From NCBI GenBank assembly GCA_937859745.1, contig CALMAQ010000187.1, positions 1-40,873 of the forward strand: DNA of 40,873 nt, given 5' to 3'. Numbering within the stretch: the stretch's first letter is position 1; each line of letters starts with the position of its first letter. This DNA is from an uncultured Verrucomicrobiota bacterium. GTDB lineage: Bacteria > Verrucomicrobiota > Verrucomicrobiia > Chthoniobacterales > SZAS-18. Both the position numbers and the translations under genes were made by a program. Of this stretch, positions 26,389-35,412 are shown in pieces. The notes beneath the pieces are model-generated. The model made no database searches. It was not told the DNA's origin and worked only from the letters and a program-made list of their open reading frames with translations.

Positions 26389-28986
26389 ATGGCTTCTCCC
26401 GATGATCTCTCCGGCAGCGGGGTTTCCCGCCGCAAGTTCCTGCGCGAATCGCTGCTGGGCGCGGGTGCGCTCGGCACCCTTGGGCTGGCTCCCGCCTCTG
26501 CCCCCGCGGCCAACGAAGGCAACTACCCGGCGACGGGCGACGCGGCGAGCCAGCAGTTTGATTTCACGAAGGCTTCGAGCGCGCTCCAGGCCGACCGGGT
26601 GGTGGACAGTGCCTGTCAGTTCTGCAATTCGCTCTGCCGTCTGAAAGTCCACCTCAAGGATGGCCGGATCATTGATGTGACCGGTGAAACCGCTGATCCC
26701 GTCCAGGCCGGGGGCCTGTGCGTCAAGGGTGAACAACTCATGACCCAACTCGTCTACAACCGTTTCCGGTTGAAGACGCCGCTCAAGCGGCTGGACGGTG
26801 AAAAAGGTTCGCCGGACTCGCGTTTCGAGCCGTGTTCGTGGGACGAGGCCCTCGACATGGTTGCCAGGAAGTTGCTTTCCCTGCGAGATGCAGGCGAGGC
26901 TCACACGGTTGCCAACAAGACCAGCGGCCGGCTAGCGCGGGGCGTTGGCTCGTTGGCGGGCCGATTCTTCACCTTGCTCGGCAGTCCCAACGACACAGAC
27001 GTAGGCCCGGTGTGCAACGACGCGGGCGGCAACGCGCTGGCCTGGACCTTCGGCCTCGGCAATTTCACCAACGGCTACGGCAAGGATGAATCCACCGGCA
27101 AGGAAGACCTTGGCTCGGCCAGATTTTTCCTGTTTTTCGGCACCAATCAGGCCGAAACGCACCCGGTCACCTTTTCCTACCTGCTGCGTTCGCGGGCCGC
27201 AACCGGCGCGAAGCTCGTCGTGGTCGACCCGCGCCTGACGCCCACCGGCGCGCAGGCCGATGCCTGGATCGCGCCGAAGCCCGCCACCGACCTTGCGCTG
27301 GTGCTGGCGATGCTCCATCACATCATTGACCGGGGATTGTACGACGCGGCATTCGTCGAAAAATGGGTGCTCGGGTTCGAGGAATTGCGGCGGCACGTCA
27401 CGGAAAAAGGTTACACCCCTGACTGGGCGGCGGGTGTCACCGGCTTGCCAGCGGCGACCATCCGTCAACTGGCCGAGGATTATGCGACGGCCAAGCCCGC
27501 TGCCATCTTCTGCAACGCCGGAATTTCGCACCAGATCGGCGCTTTCGACACCTACCGCACGCTCGCGTTTTTGGCGGCGATCACGGGCAACGTTGGCGTC
27601 AACGGCGGTGGGTGCAACTTCATGCACAACACCTGGCCGGGCGACCTGAAGCTGCCGGCCGTCGGCCCGGTGGCAACGGCCAAGCCCGCGCCCGCGCTGC
27701 CGGAAACCGAGCACCCGGAAGTCGTTGATCAACCCGCCGCCACGCCGAAAAAGAACGCCGCTTTACCGGTTGGTCCGGATTGGTTCGCGGAGGCAATTCT
27801 CCACGGCAGGCCCTACCCGCTCAAGGCGGTGATCATGGAAGGCAACCCGGCATTGGCGTCGGCGAACGCGAACAAGGTCAAGGAAGCCTACCGCAAACTC
27901 GATTTTCTCGTGTACACCGGGCTGTTCATGGAGGAGACGGCGTACTATGCCGACATCATCCTGCCGGTGTGCAGCGGCTTCGAGATGGAGACGGTTTACA
28001 TGCGCCGAGACGACCGGGCGATCCGGTGGCAGCATCAGGCCGTCGCGCGAGTGGGGGAATCCCGGCCTGACTGGGAAATCTGGATCGACCTCGCCGCGGC
28101 GATGGCCCGGCACGATCAGGTGAACCCGCCCGAATACTGGACCGACAACCTGCGCTCGGAGTGGCGCGACTACAAAAAACTCTGGAATGTGTTCTTGGAG
28201 AACACTCCCGGCATGGGTGGCATGACCCAGGAACGCATGGCCGCGCGCACCGAACCATTACGCTGGCCGTGCCCAACGCAGGAGCATCCCGGCGTCAGCA
28301 CTCTTTACCTGGAAGGGCCCTCTTGGGAGGCCGCCGTCACTGCGTTAAACCCGGCACACAAGGGGAAACGGTTCCTCACGCCCAGCGGCAAGGTGGAGAT
28401 ATTCACACCTGAAATCGACACGAAACTAGCGCGGGTGGGGCATGGCGCGCTGCCGGTATTCTATACCCATCCGGAGGTCACAGGCGGTTTGCCGACGGTC
28501 GAGTACACCGATGAACTGGTCGAAAATCCGGTCAATCCGCAGTCCCTTACACCCAAGGTTCGTCTGGGCGTGGCAAGGAGCGGCGGGCAGTCCGCTGAGT
28601 TCCCGCTGATGGGGATAGCAGGTCGTCCGAGCGTGGTGCATTTCCACTCGTTGACGCAATGGACCTACACCGGCAAGCAGATGAACGGTGTCCGGCTGGT
28701 GCAGATTCACCCGAAAGCTGCCGGGCGCGCCGGCATTGCCAACGGCGACGAAGTGACGGTGAGGAGCCCGCGCGGATCAATCAAAGCGACCGCGCTGTTG
28801 TGGGATGGCATCCGCGAGGACACGATCTTCGTGCCGATCTCCTTCGGGCCGGCGCAGAAGATGGCCGAGGAACTCGGCACGCCGTTTTATGAGTCGGTCA
28901 ACACGTTGTTGGACGACCGGTACTTCGATAATTTGTCCGGTCAGCAGGCATTCAAGTGTTTCGCTTGCCGGGTGCAGAAGGTCTAG
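26389..28986 (+). CDS. Tat-exported molybdopterin oxidoreductase (DMSO reductase superfamily)
   Basis: SRRKFLRESLLGAGAL Tat motif; CQFCNSLCRLKVHLKDGRIIDVTGETADPVQAGGLCVKG; FFGTNQAETHPV...VVDPRLTPTGAQADAWIAPKPATDLALVLAM. Confidence 0.88.
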   Translation: MASPDDLSGSGVSRRKFLRESLLGAGALGTLGLAPASAPAANEGNYPATGDAASQQFDFTKASSALQADRVVDSACQFCNSLCRLKVHLKDGRIIDVTGETADPVQAGGLCVKGEQLMTQLVYNRFRLKTPLKRLDGEKGSPDSRFEPCSWDEALDMVARKLLSLRDAGEAHTVANKTSGRLARGVGSLAGRFFTLLGSPNDTDVGPVCNDAGGNALAWTFGLGNFTNGYGKDESTGKEDLGSARFFLFFGTNQAETHPVTFSYLLRSRAATGAKLVVVDPRLTPTGAQADAWIAPKPATDLALVLAMLHHIIDRGLYDAAFVEKWVLGFEELRRHVTEKGYTPDWAAGVTGLPAATIRQLAEDYATAKPAAIFCNAGISHQIGAFDTYRTLAFLAAITGNVGVNGGGCNFMHNTWPGDLKLPAVGPVATAKPAPALPETEHPEVVDQPAATPKKNAALPVGPDWFAEAILHGRPYPLKAVIMEGNPALASANANKVKEAYRKLDFLVYTGLFMEETAYYADIILPVCSGFEMETVYMRRDDRAIRWQHQAVARVGESRPDWEIWIDLAAAMARHDQVNPPEYWTDNLRSEWRDYKKLWNVFLENTPGMGGMTQERMAARTEPLRWPCPTQEHPGVSTLYLEGPSWEAAVTALNPAHKGKRFLTPSGKVEIFTPEIDTKLARVGHGALPVFYTHPEVTGGLPTVEYTDELVENPVNPQSLTPKVRLGVARSGGQSAEFPLMGIAGRPSVVHFHSLTQWTYTGKQMNGVRLVQIHPKAAGRAGIANGDEVTVRSPRGSIKATALLWDGIREDTIFVPISFGPAQKMAEELGTPFYESVNTLLDDRYFDNLSGQQAFKCFACRVQKV

Positions 28987-28998
28987 CGAATTGCGCTG

Positions 28999-30066
28999 AT
29001 GATTCGTAAAGCCGATTTCCTTGCCCTCCATCCCGGCGTCTATTTTCTCGATGTAACCGATGTCCCCACGCTGAACGTGTATCTCACGGACGGAGGAAGG
29101 CTGGGTCCGCTCGAAGCCTTGATCAGCGTGGAAAAAGCGGGCGAGGGCAACATGAACTGCACGGTGCGGATCCGCACCTCGTCGGGCAGTTTTATCCTCA
29201 AGCAGTCGCGTCCCTGGCTGGAGAAATATCCGCAGATTTCCGCACCGTTCGACCGGGCATTGATCGAAGCACGTTTTTATCACCTCATCTCTGCAACAGA
29301 GGCGGTGGCAAGCCGGATGCCCCGGCTGCTGTGGGCGGACGAGCAGGCGCACACCCTGGCCCTCGAAGACCTCGGCCCGGCGAGCGATTTCTTCCCGCTC
29401 TACGCGCGTCAGATCGCGCTGTCCGATACCATTCTCTCCGCCTTGGTGAATTATCTCGCCGCCCTGCACCGACTGGCACCGGAACGGGGCGAGGATCGCA
29501 AACGATTCACGAACCACGAAATGCGGGTGCTCAATCACGAGCACATGTTTGCATTGCCGCTACGCGAGCCGAATGGCCTCGATCTCGACGCTCACACGGG
29601 GACACCGGGCCTGACCGCGGTCGCTGCTTCGCTGAAGGCTGATGCCGCTTATGGGCAAGCGGTGGCTGCGTTGGGCGAGCGGTATCTGCACGGAGAGGGC
29701 GAAAATTTGTTGCACGGTGATTTTTTCCCCGGCAGCTTTCTGCGAACCGCAGCGGGTGTAAGGATCATCGACCCAGAATTCTGCTTTTGCGGTGACGCGG
29801 AGTTGGACCTGGGTGTTCTGGCCGCACATCTGTTGCTGGCCGGTGAACCTACCGACCGCGTGGAGAGCATCTTATCTCTCTACCACGCGGCGGGCGGCGG
29901 TTTTTCTTCTGCGTTGGTCCGGCAGTACGCCGGGGTCGAGATTATGCGCCGATTGATCGGCGTGGCGCAGATCCCGACTCTCAAAGCCGGCCTTGCGCGC
30001 AAGACGGATTTGCTGGCGTTGAGCCGGCAACTGCTGCTGGCACCGGAGCAATCGTTCTCCGTTTAA
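28999..30066 (+). CDS. 5-methylthioribose kinase-like phosphotransferase
   Basis: GEGNMNCTVRI, ILKQSRPWLEKYP, FDRALIEARFYHL, LALEDLG, LLHGDFFPGSFL, IIDPEFCFCGDAELDLGVLAAHLLLA match the MtnK-type layout. Confidence 0.7.
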   Translation: MIRKADFLALHPGVYFLDVTDVPTLNVYLTDGGRLGPLEALISVEKAGEGNMNCTVRIRTSSGSFILKQSRPWLEKYPQISAPFDRALIEARFYHLISATEAVASRMPRLLWADEQAHTLALEDLGPASDFFPLYARQIALSDTILSALVNYLAALHRLAPERGEDRKRFTNHEMRVLNHEHMFALPLREPNGLDLDAHTGTPGLTAVAASLKADAAYGQAVAALGERYLHGEGENLLHGDFFPGSFLRTAAGVRIIDPEFCFCGDAELDLGVLAAHLLLAGEPTDRVESILSLYHAAGGGFSSALVRQYAGVEIMRRLIGVAQIPTLKAGLARKTDLLALSRQLLLAPEQSFSV

Positions 30067-30075
30067 CGCGGCTGT

Positions 30076-31236
30076 TCAACAGCAACTGTCGGCATCGCAG
30101 CAATTACTGGCCCCGGTGGTTACAGTGTAATCCTGGCCCTTCGTCTCTTTCGGGTGGCGCAGGGCAGCAGCGCGCGGTCGGTCGAATGGTTTCGCTTGCT
30201 CCAGCGGAACCGTCTCACGAGGTTCGACGAAGTCGAATTGTTCCGTGTACGGCGCCTTGCGGTACAGATTGTAGGTCTTGTCGCACACCGCGTACCGGCG
30301 TCCGCGCTCCATCCGGTGGCCGTCATCGTCGAGCACCTCCTTGAAAGGCCCCTTGTACACGACCGCCTGATTGCGTTCCAAACACGGCCCCTGCTTGCCC
30401 TTGAACGCCTCGATAGTCACCGAGCGGAACTCGATTCCCTCGACCGTTTGCCAAGGGTCCACGTCGCGCTTGAGAACTTGAATCCCATAGAATCCCGCCT
30501 GCTCGAACGCTTCAAGGAAGCCGTCTTCGGTCAACGCTCCCGAGATGCAGCCGCTCCAGAGTTCCGGGTCGTCTTGCAGGTGCGCCGGGCTGGCTTCGTC
30601 GCTGACGATGTCGGAAATCACCGCGCGACCACCGACTCGGAGCACACGGAAAATCTCCTCGAAAAGCCGTGGCTTGGATCGGGAATCCACGAGGTTGAGC
30701 ACGCAATTGCTCACCACCACGTCCACGGATTCATCCGCGACGAGCGGGTGTTTGAGCCGCAGTTCGGCGGCGAGTTCATCCGCCTTGAGGAACGAGGCGG
30801 CGTCGGTGATGGGTCGCTCGCGCAGGACGGAGTCGAAGCGTTCCAGGTCAAGACCGAGGTCCTGGATGCGCCCTTTGCGGAATTCCACGTTACCGTAGCC
30901 GATCCGCTCCGCGACCACCGGCGCGTTGCGCCGGGCCACGTCGAGCATCTCATCGGTCATGTCCACTCCGATGACCTTGCCCTGCGCGCCCACGACCTGC
31001 GCTGCAATGAAGCAGATTTTTCCCGTGCCGCTGCCCAAGTCCAGGACGGTCTCACCGGAGCACAGGTATTGGCTCGGATCGCCACAGCCGTAATCGCGCT
31101 CGATCACCTCTTGGGGGATGACCCTCAGATACTGCGGGTCGTATTCGACCGGGCAGCACAAGGCAGCCTCACGGGCCTGTGCGCCGCTGGCGTAACGTTC
31201 TTTGACGGCGGACTCCGGATTGATGGTCGTGTGCAT
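30076..31236 (-). CDS. arsM: Arsenite S-adenosylmethionine methyltransferase
   Basis: ALCCPVEYDPQYLRVIPQEVIERDYGCGDPSQYLCSGETVLDLGSGTGKICFIAAQVVG...GVDMTDEMLDVARRNAP...VVVSNCVLNLV; Cys-rich tail NCCDADSCC. Confidence 0.9.
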   Translation of the reverse strand: MHTTINPESAVKERYASGAQAREAALCCPVEYDPQYLRVIPQEVIERDYGCGDPSQYLCSGETVLDLGSGTGKICFIAAQVVGAQGKVIGVDMTDEMLDVARRNAPVVAERIGYGNVEFRKGRIQDLGLDLERFDSVLRERPITDAASFLKADELAAELRLKHPLVADESVDVVVSNCVLNLVDSRSKPRLFEEIFRVLRVGGRAVISDIVSDEASPAHLQDDPELWSGCISGALTEDGFLEAFEQAGFYGIQVLKRDVDPWQTVEGIEFRSVTIEAFKGKQGPCLERNQAVVYKGPFKEVLDDDGHRMERGRRYAVCDKTYNLYRKAPYTEQFDFVEPRETVPLEQAKPFDRPRAAALRHPKETKGQDYTVTTGASNCCDADSCC

Positions 31237-31344
31237 GAGATTGGGGCATCTGCCGATGGAATCCGCTCGGATGCCAGGAAATCGATTGGCTTCCCTCGTC
31301 GGGAGACCCATAGTACCACCGGTAGCACCTGCCGCCAAGCCACC

Positions 31345-32073
31345 ATGAGAAAAAGCCTGCTTGCTCTGCTGCTTAGCCTTGCTTTGGTTTCGGTTTCCCG
31401 CGCGGAGGATGCCTGGACCGAGGATTACAATCGCCTGCTGGCAAAATACGTGACGCCGAGCGGGGTGAAATACGCCGTGTGGCATGACAATGCCGCCGAC
31501 CGGGCCTCGCTTGCGAAAGTAGTCGATGCCATCGCCAAAGAAAAACCCACCGGCGGCAAAGACGAAAAACTCGCTTTCTACATCAACGCTTACAACGCCA
31601 ACATCCTGGCAGGAGTGCTCGACCGGTATCCCATCAAGACGATCCGCGACATCGCCCCGCTCTTTGGCTTTTTCACACAGGATCGCATCACGGTGGCGGG
31701 CGACAAGATGAGCTTCAACCATCTGGAAAAAGACATCATCCACGGCTTCGGCGAGCCGAGGATGCATTTCGTGCTTAACTGCGCGAGCGCGAGCTGCCCG
31801 CCGCTGCTCGACAAGGCATTCGCGGCCGAAACCCTTAAAGTGGAGATGGACCGGGCGGCGACTGCCTTTCTCAACGACAACCCGCGCGGGATCGAGGTGA
31901 GCGACGGAGGCAAGAAGGTCGAGGTCTCGAAAATCTTCGACTGGTATGCCGGTGACTTTCAGGCTTCGGGGGGGGTGGTCGCCTTCATCGACAAGTACCG
32001 CCAGCCACCGTTGCGGGGCGACACCAAACTTTCTTTTCAGGATTACAACTGGAGCCTCAATGCCGCCGACTGA
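31345..32073 (+). CDS. DUF547-domain protein with signal peptide
   Basis: LAFYINAYNANILAGVLDRYPIKTIRDI...FNHLEKDIIHGFGEPRMHFVLNCASASCPPL. Confidence 0.88.
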   Translation: MRKSLLALLLSLALVSVSRAEDAWTEDYNRLLAKYVTPSGVKYAVWHDNAADRASLAKVVDAIAKEKPTGGKDEKLAFYINAYNANILAGVLDRYPIKTIRDIAPLFGFFTQDRITVAGDKMSFNHLEKDIIHGFGEPRMHFVLNCASASCPPLLDKAFAAETLKVEMDRAATAFLNDNPRGIEVSDGGKKVEVSKIFDWYAGDFQASGGVVAFIDKYRQPPLRGDTKLSFQDYNWSLNAAD

Positions 32074-33571
32074 CCTCGCTTCCCCGGCGGCCCTTCCGGT
32101 CGCTCCCATCGATCCTTGCATTGGCCTGCCGACGCATCCCGGCAAGTGGCGTGCCCGCTGGCAGGCGTTCCGGCATCCTATCGCGGGCGAGAAGGCCGAG
32201 TTGCTGCGTAGCCGCTGGGCGTTGTTGCCGCCCGAGCTGAAGACACCCAACCAGATCAGTGGGCGGCACCTGACCCACTGCGGATTCACGACGGGCGCGA
32301 GCTATTGCTCGTTTCATTGCACGCATTGCTACCTGCCCAAGAACGCCAATCAGGTGCCGATGCCTTCGCTGGCTCAGATGAAGGAGCAGATCGACGCCAA
32401 CCGTCGGTTCCAGGGGCCGGGCGGCGGCTTGCAACTCACCGGCGGCGACGTGGCCGACGCCTACTGGCGCAGCGGGCGGCAGGACGAACTCGTCGAGATC
32501 GTCCGTTACGCGATCAAGACGGGCCTCGTCCCGATGCTCATGACCCATGGGCAAACGCTCATTGAGCATCCGGAATTTCTGGAAAAGCTTATGGTCGAAG
32601 GTGGCTTGCGACAGGTGGCCGTCCACATCGACATGACCCAGGCCGGGCGGCATGGTTATCCCATTGGCCGGGTCAAGAGCGAGGCCGATCTGCACCCGGT
32701 CCGCGAGGCTTTCACGAAACTCGGCCTGGACCTGCGCGCAAAAACCGGGCTGCCGTTGGAGTTCGCCCATAATTGCACCGTGACGGGTCGCAACGTGGAG
32801 TTCGTGCCGGAGATCGTCCGCTGGGCCTTGGAAAGACCCGAACGCACCTACCTTTGGCGGCTCTTTTCCTTCCAGCCGGAAGCCGACACCGGGCGTACTT
32901 ATTTTTCTGCAACCCCGGCGACTCCCACCGCCGCTTGGCAAAAACTCTGCGAGGGCACGGGGCTGCCGCTGGAACGGGAATTTTCTATTTTTGGCCACCC
33001 CGACTGCAACTCGTGGACGCCGTTGCTCGTTTCGCGGCGGTCAGGGCGTTTCATCGTGTTTCCGCCGCAGGATGCGCGCACGAAACAGCTTTACGAGGAG
33101 TTGCTCGCCAGGGTGGGCGGCGTTTCCTTCGTGTCTGACGACGCGCGTACAACGCCCTTCCGGTTGCTCGGGATTTTGTTCCAAAATCCGCTGCTCATCG
33201 TTCGACTGCTCGCGCATCTTTCCTGGCTTCTGCTCACGGGAAGAATCCCCGCCGAGTTCATCGGCGCGCTTGCGGCGGGGAAAGCGCACACGGTCGGCTT
33301 CGGCATCCACAACTTCATGGACGCCGTCCAAGTCGCGGACGCGCCAAACAACCGGACGATCCAATCCCGGCTGGATTCCTGCGTGTTTAAGGGTGCGGTC
33401 AAGAACCGGCAAAGCGGAGAATGGGAAGCTGTTCCCATGTGCGCCATGAACCAGCAACGCTGGGGCGATGTTTACGAAGAGCGTTTGCAAGACCCGCTCT
33501 TGGCTCGCGAGGCGCAAGCGACAAGCCCGGCGTCGGCGGATCGACCCGAGTCAATCCTGGAAACACGGTAG
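32060..33571 (+). CDS. Radical SAM protein (second in cluster)
   Basis: CSFHCTHCYLPKN (Cx3Cx2C), QLTGGDVADAY; ATG overlaps DUF547 stop by 14 nt. Confidence 0.8.
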   Translation: MPPTDLASPAALPVAPIDPCIGLPTHPGKWRARWQAFRHPIAGEKAELLRSRWALLPPELKTPNQISGRHLTHCGFTTGASYCSFHCTHCYLPKNANQVPMPSLAQMKEQIDANRRFQGPGGGLQLTGGDVADAYWRSGRQDELVEIVRYAIKTGLVPMLMTHGQTLIEHPEFLEKLMVEGGLRQVAVHIDMTQAGRHGYPIGRVKSEADLHPVREAFTKLGLDLRAKTGLPLEFAHNCTVTGRNVEFVPEIVRWALERPERTYLWRLFSFQPEADTGRTYFSATPATPTAAWQKLCEGTGLPLEREFSIFGHPDCNSWTPLLVSRRSGRFIVFPPQDARTKQLYEELLARVGGVSFVSDDARTTPFRLLGILFQNPLLIVRLLAHLSWLLLTGRIPAEFIGALAAGKAHTVGFGIHNFMDAVQVADAPNNRTIQSRLDSCVFKGAVKNRQSGEWEAVPMCAMNQQRWGDVYEERLQDPLLAREAQATSPASADRPESILETR

Positions 33572-33625
33572 GACCTTGCGACGGGTGATCCGCCAAGCCC
33601 TCTCTGCGACGGCAACCTTGTCGGT

Positions 33626-34408
33626 ATGGTAGCGCGCTTCACCTCGATGGTTGTCTCGGCGGTAACCGGTCCACGTGTGACCGCAGGTCCTCCGGAGCCA
33701 TCCGACAAGGCGGAAGCCACGATCAGTATCATCGTGCCATGCTGGCGGGGTGACGCCGTGCCGCCTTCCCTTGCAACACGCTGGCTGGAGTACCCGGGCG
33801 TCTGCGAAATCATCGTGGCAACCGCCGATAAGGAGATGGCGACACAAGACGGATTGCCCGGGTTGCGCACGATCCACTGTACCCGTCACGGCCGGGGGAA
33901 CCAGATGAACGAGGCGGCCCGCACGACGACGGGCGATATCCTGCTGTTTCACCACGCGGATACGGAGTTGGCCGCAACGCATCTGCACAGCTTGCAAATT
34001 GCGATGGCGGCTGATTCGACGCTCGGCGGCGGTGCATTCCGACGCCAGTTCGATGAGCGCCACCCGCACCTCCGTTGGCTCGAACCCTGGGAAGCACTCC
34101 GCTGCCGCCGCTTTGGTCCGCTTTTCGGCGATCAATCCATCTTCGTACGGCGAACGGTATTCGAGGCACTTGGTGGGTTCGCTGACTTCCCGTTAATGGA
34201 AGACGTGGATTTTTCCTGTCGGCTGCGGCGTCATCAAAGGATTGCCTTGCTGGAACCAGCAATCCGATCTTCCACGCGCAAGCATTTCCAGCAAGGACGT
34301 TGGCGGACAACGTTTACCAATGCTTTTTTTCTCTTACTTTTCGTTTGTGGAATGTCTCCGTCTCGCTTGCACGCTCTGTATTATCGTCACACCGCAGCGA
34401 TTGATTGA
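33626..34408 (+). CDS. Arsenosugar-associated glycosyltransferase (TIGR04283-like, GT2)
   Basis: ISIIVPCWRGD...EIIVATADKE...CTRHGRGNQMNEAARTTTGDILLFHHADTEL...GGGAFRRQFD...GDQSIFVRRTVFEALGGFADFPLMEDVDFSCRLRR. Confidence 0.85.
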   Translation: MVARFTSMVVSAVTGPRVTAGPPEPSDKAEATISIIVPCWRGDAVPPSLATRWLEYPGVCEIIVATADKEMATQDGLPGLRTIHCTRHGRGNQMNEAARTTTGDILLFHHADTELAATHLHSLQIAMAADSTLGGGAFRRQFDERHPHLRWLEPWEALRCRRFGPLFGDQSIFVRRTVFEALGGFADFPLMEDVDFSCRLRRHQRIALLEPAIRSSTRKHFQQGRWRTTFTNAFFLLLFVCGMSPSRLHALYYRHTAAID

Positions 34409-34789
34409 CTGCCTGTTCAAAAAGACCAGGCGCTGCACACCTGACGTTGGCCGATGGAACGTTCGAGGGGGTGATCTTGCCGGTGAGTCCGCAGCACGAA
34501 AATTCTCATGCGCCAACGCAGGCAGTTGGCGGTGCGAAGAAGCTCACCGGCAAGACTTGCCCGAAGGTGCGGATGGAAGCGGGCCGGCACGCAGGTCCGA
34601 CGTCCGTGGTCGCCTTTGCACCTCTCGCAGGCCACGGGTGCTGTCGCCATGTGGAGGTGTTTTACTCCATCAAAAGGTCGCGACAATCTTTAGCCTTCTG
34701 CACATCCCATGGATCGCTCCATCCTGCCCATTGACATCCTGGCGGCGCTGCGTGCTGCTACGGGCGGAGCGCATCGTCAGCTTGAAGCC

Positions 34790-35019
34790 TCGGTCGAGGT
34801 CGCCGTGGCGCGGCGCTTGGGCTGTAACACTCGGCTCGCTCCACAGGCTCGGCAGCGGAACTGTTGGTGGCCGCAGATATCCTTGCCGTTTTTCACGATT
34901 CACTCGCTGCCGCACGCCGTGCAGCGCGGGGCGGCTTGCATGGCCAGGGAAGATGTTTTTGCCATCGTGCATCCTCACCGATGATCCCGTCTTTGGCAGT
35001 TAGCTGTTAGCCACTACCC
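34790..35019 (-). mobile_element. IS1-family relic (insA fragment and one end)
   Basis: MAKTSSLAMQAAPRCTACGSE*IVKNGKDICGHQQFRCRACGASRVLQPK; end GATGATCCCGTCTTTGGCAGTTAGCTGTTAGCCACTACC resembles the 4628-5436 copy. Confidence 0.75.
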
Positions 35020-35149
35020 GCGCGACCAGTACGGCGGAAGCGGCGTGGGACTGGCTATCGTCAAGAACGTGGTCGAGCGGCACGGCGGGCGCGTGTGGGT
35101 CGAGTCGGAGCTTGGCCAAGGAACGACTTTCCATTTCACCCTGCGCTGA
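35020..35149 (+). pseudogene. Histidine kinase C-terminal fragment (HATPase)
   Basis: [41 protein letters not shown]. Confidence 0.75.
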
Positions 35150-35152
35150 TCC

Positions 35153-35412
35153 ATGCCGGGCTGGAGTTCCTGGATGGATTGCAGGCGCTGGGTGGCAAGC
35201 TGGTGTTCCCAACGGTCATGCTCACCGGCACCGGCAGCGAGATGGTGGCGGTGGACGCCATGAAGGCTGGCGCGCAGGATTACCAGATGAAGAACCGCCT
35301 CCAGCCCGAGGCACTGCACCGCGCCCTCCACGCCGCCGTTTACAAAGCCACCGCCGACCGGCTGCTGGCCCGGCAGCACGTCGAACTCGGTCGGAGGAAA
35401 CTTTTCGGTTGA
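35153..35412 (+). pseudogene. Response regulator receiver, C-terminal half
   Basis: MPGLEFLDGLQALGGKLVFPTVMLTGTGSEMVAVDAMKAGAQDYQMKNRLQPEALHRALHAAVYK; phosphoacceptor half absent. Confidence 0.65.

Noticed and set aside
30154-31344. N-terminal part of the 639-aa plus-strand ORF
   Set aside because: Antisense to arsM; the real DUF547 start with a signal peptide is ATG at 31345.
31237-32289. N-terminal extension of the 737-aa minus ORF containing ArsM
   Set aside because: Antisense to DUF547; ArsM homology starts at ATG 31236.
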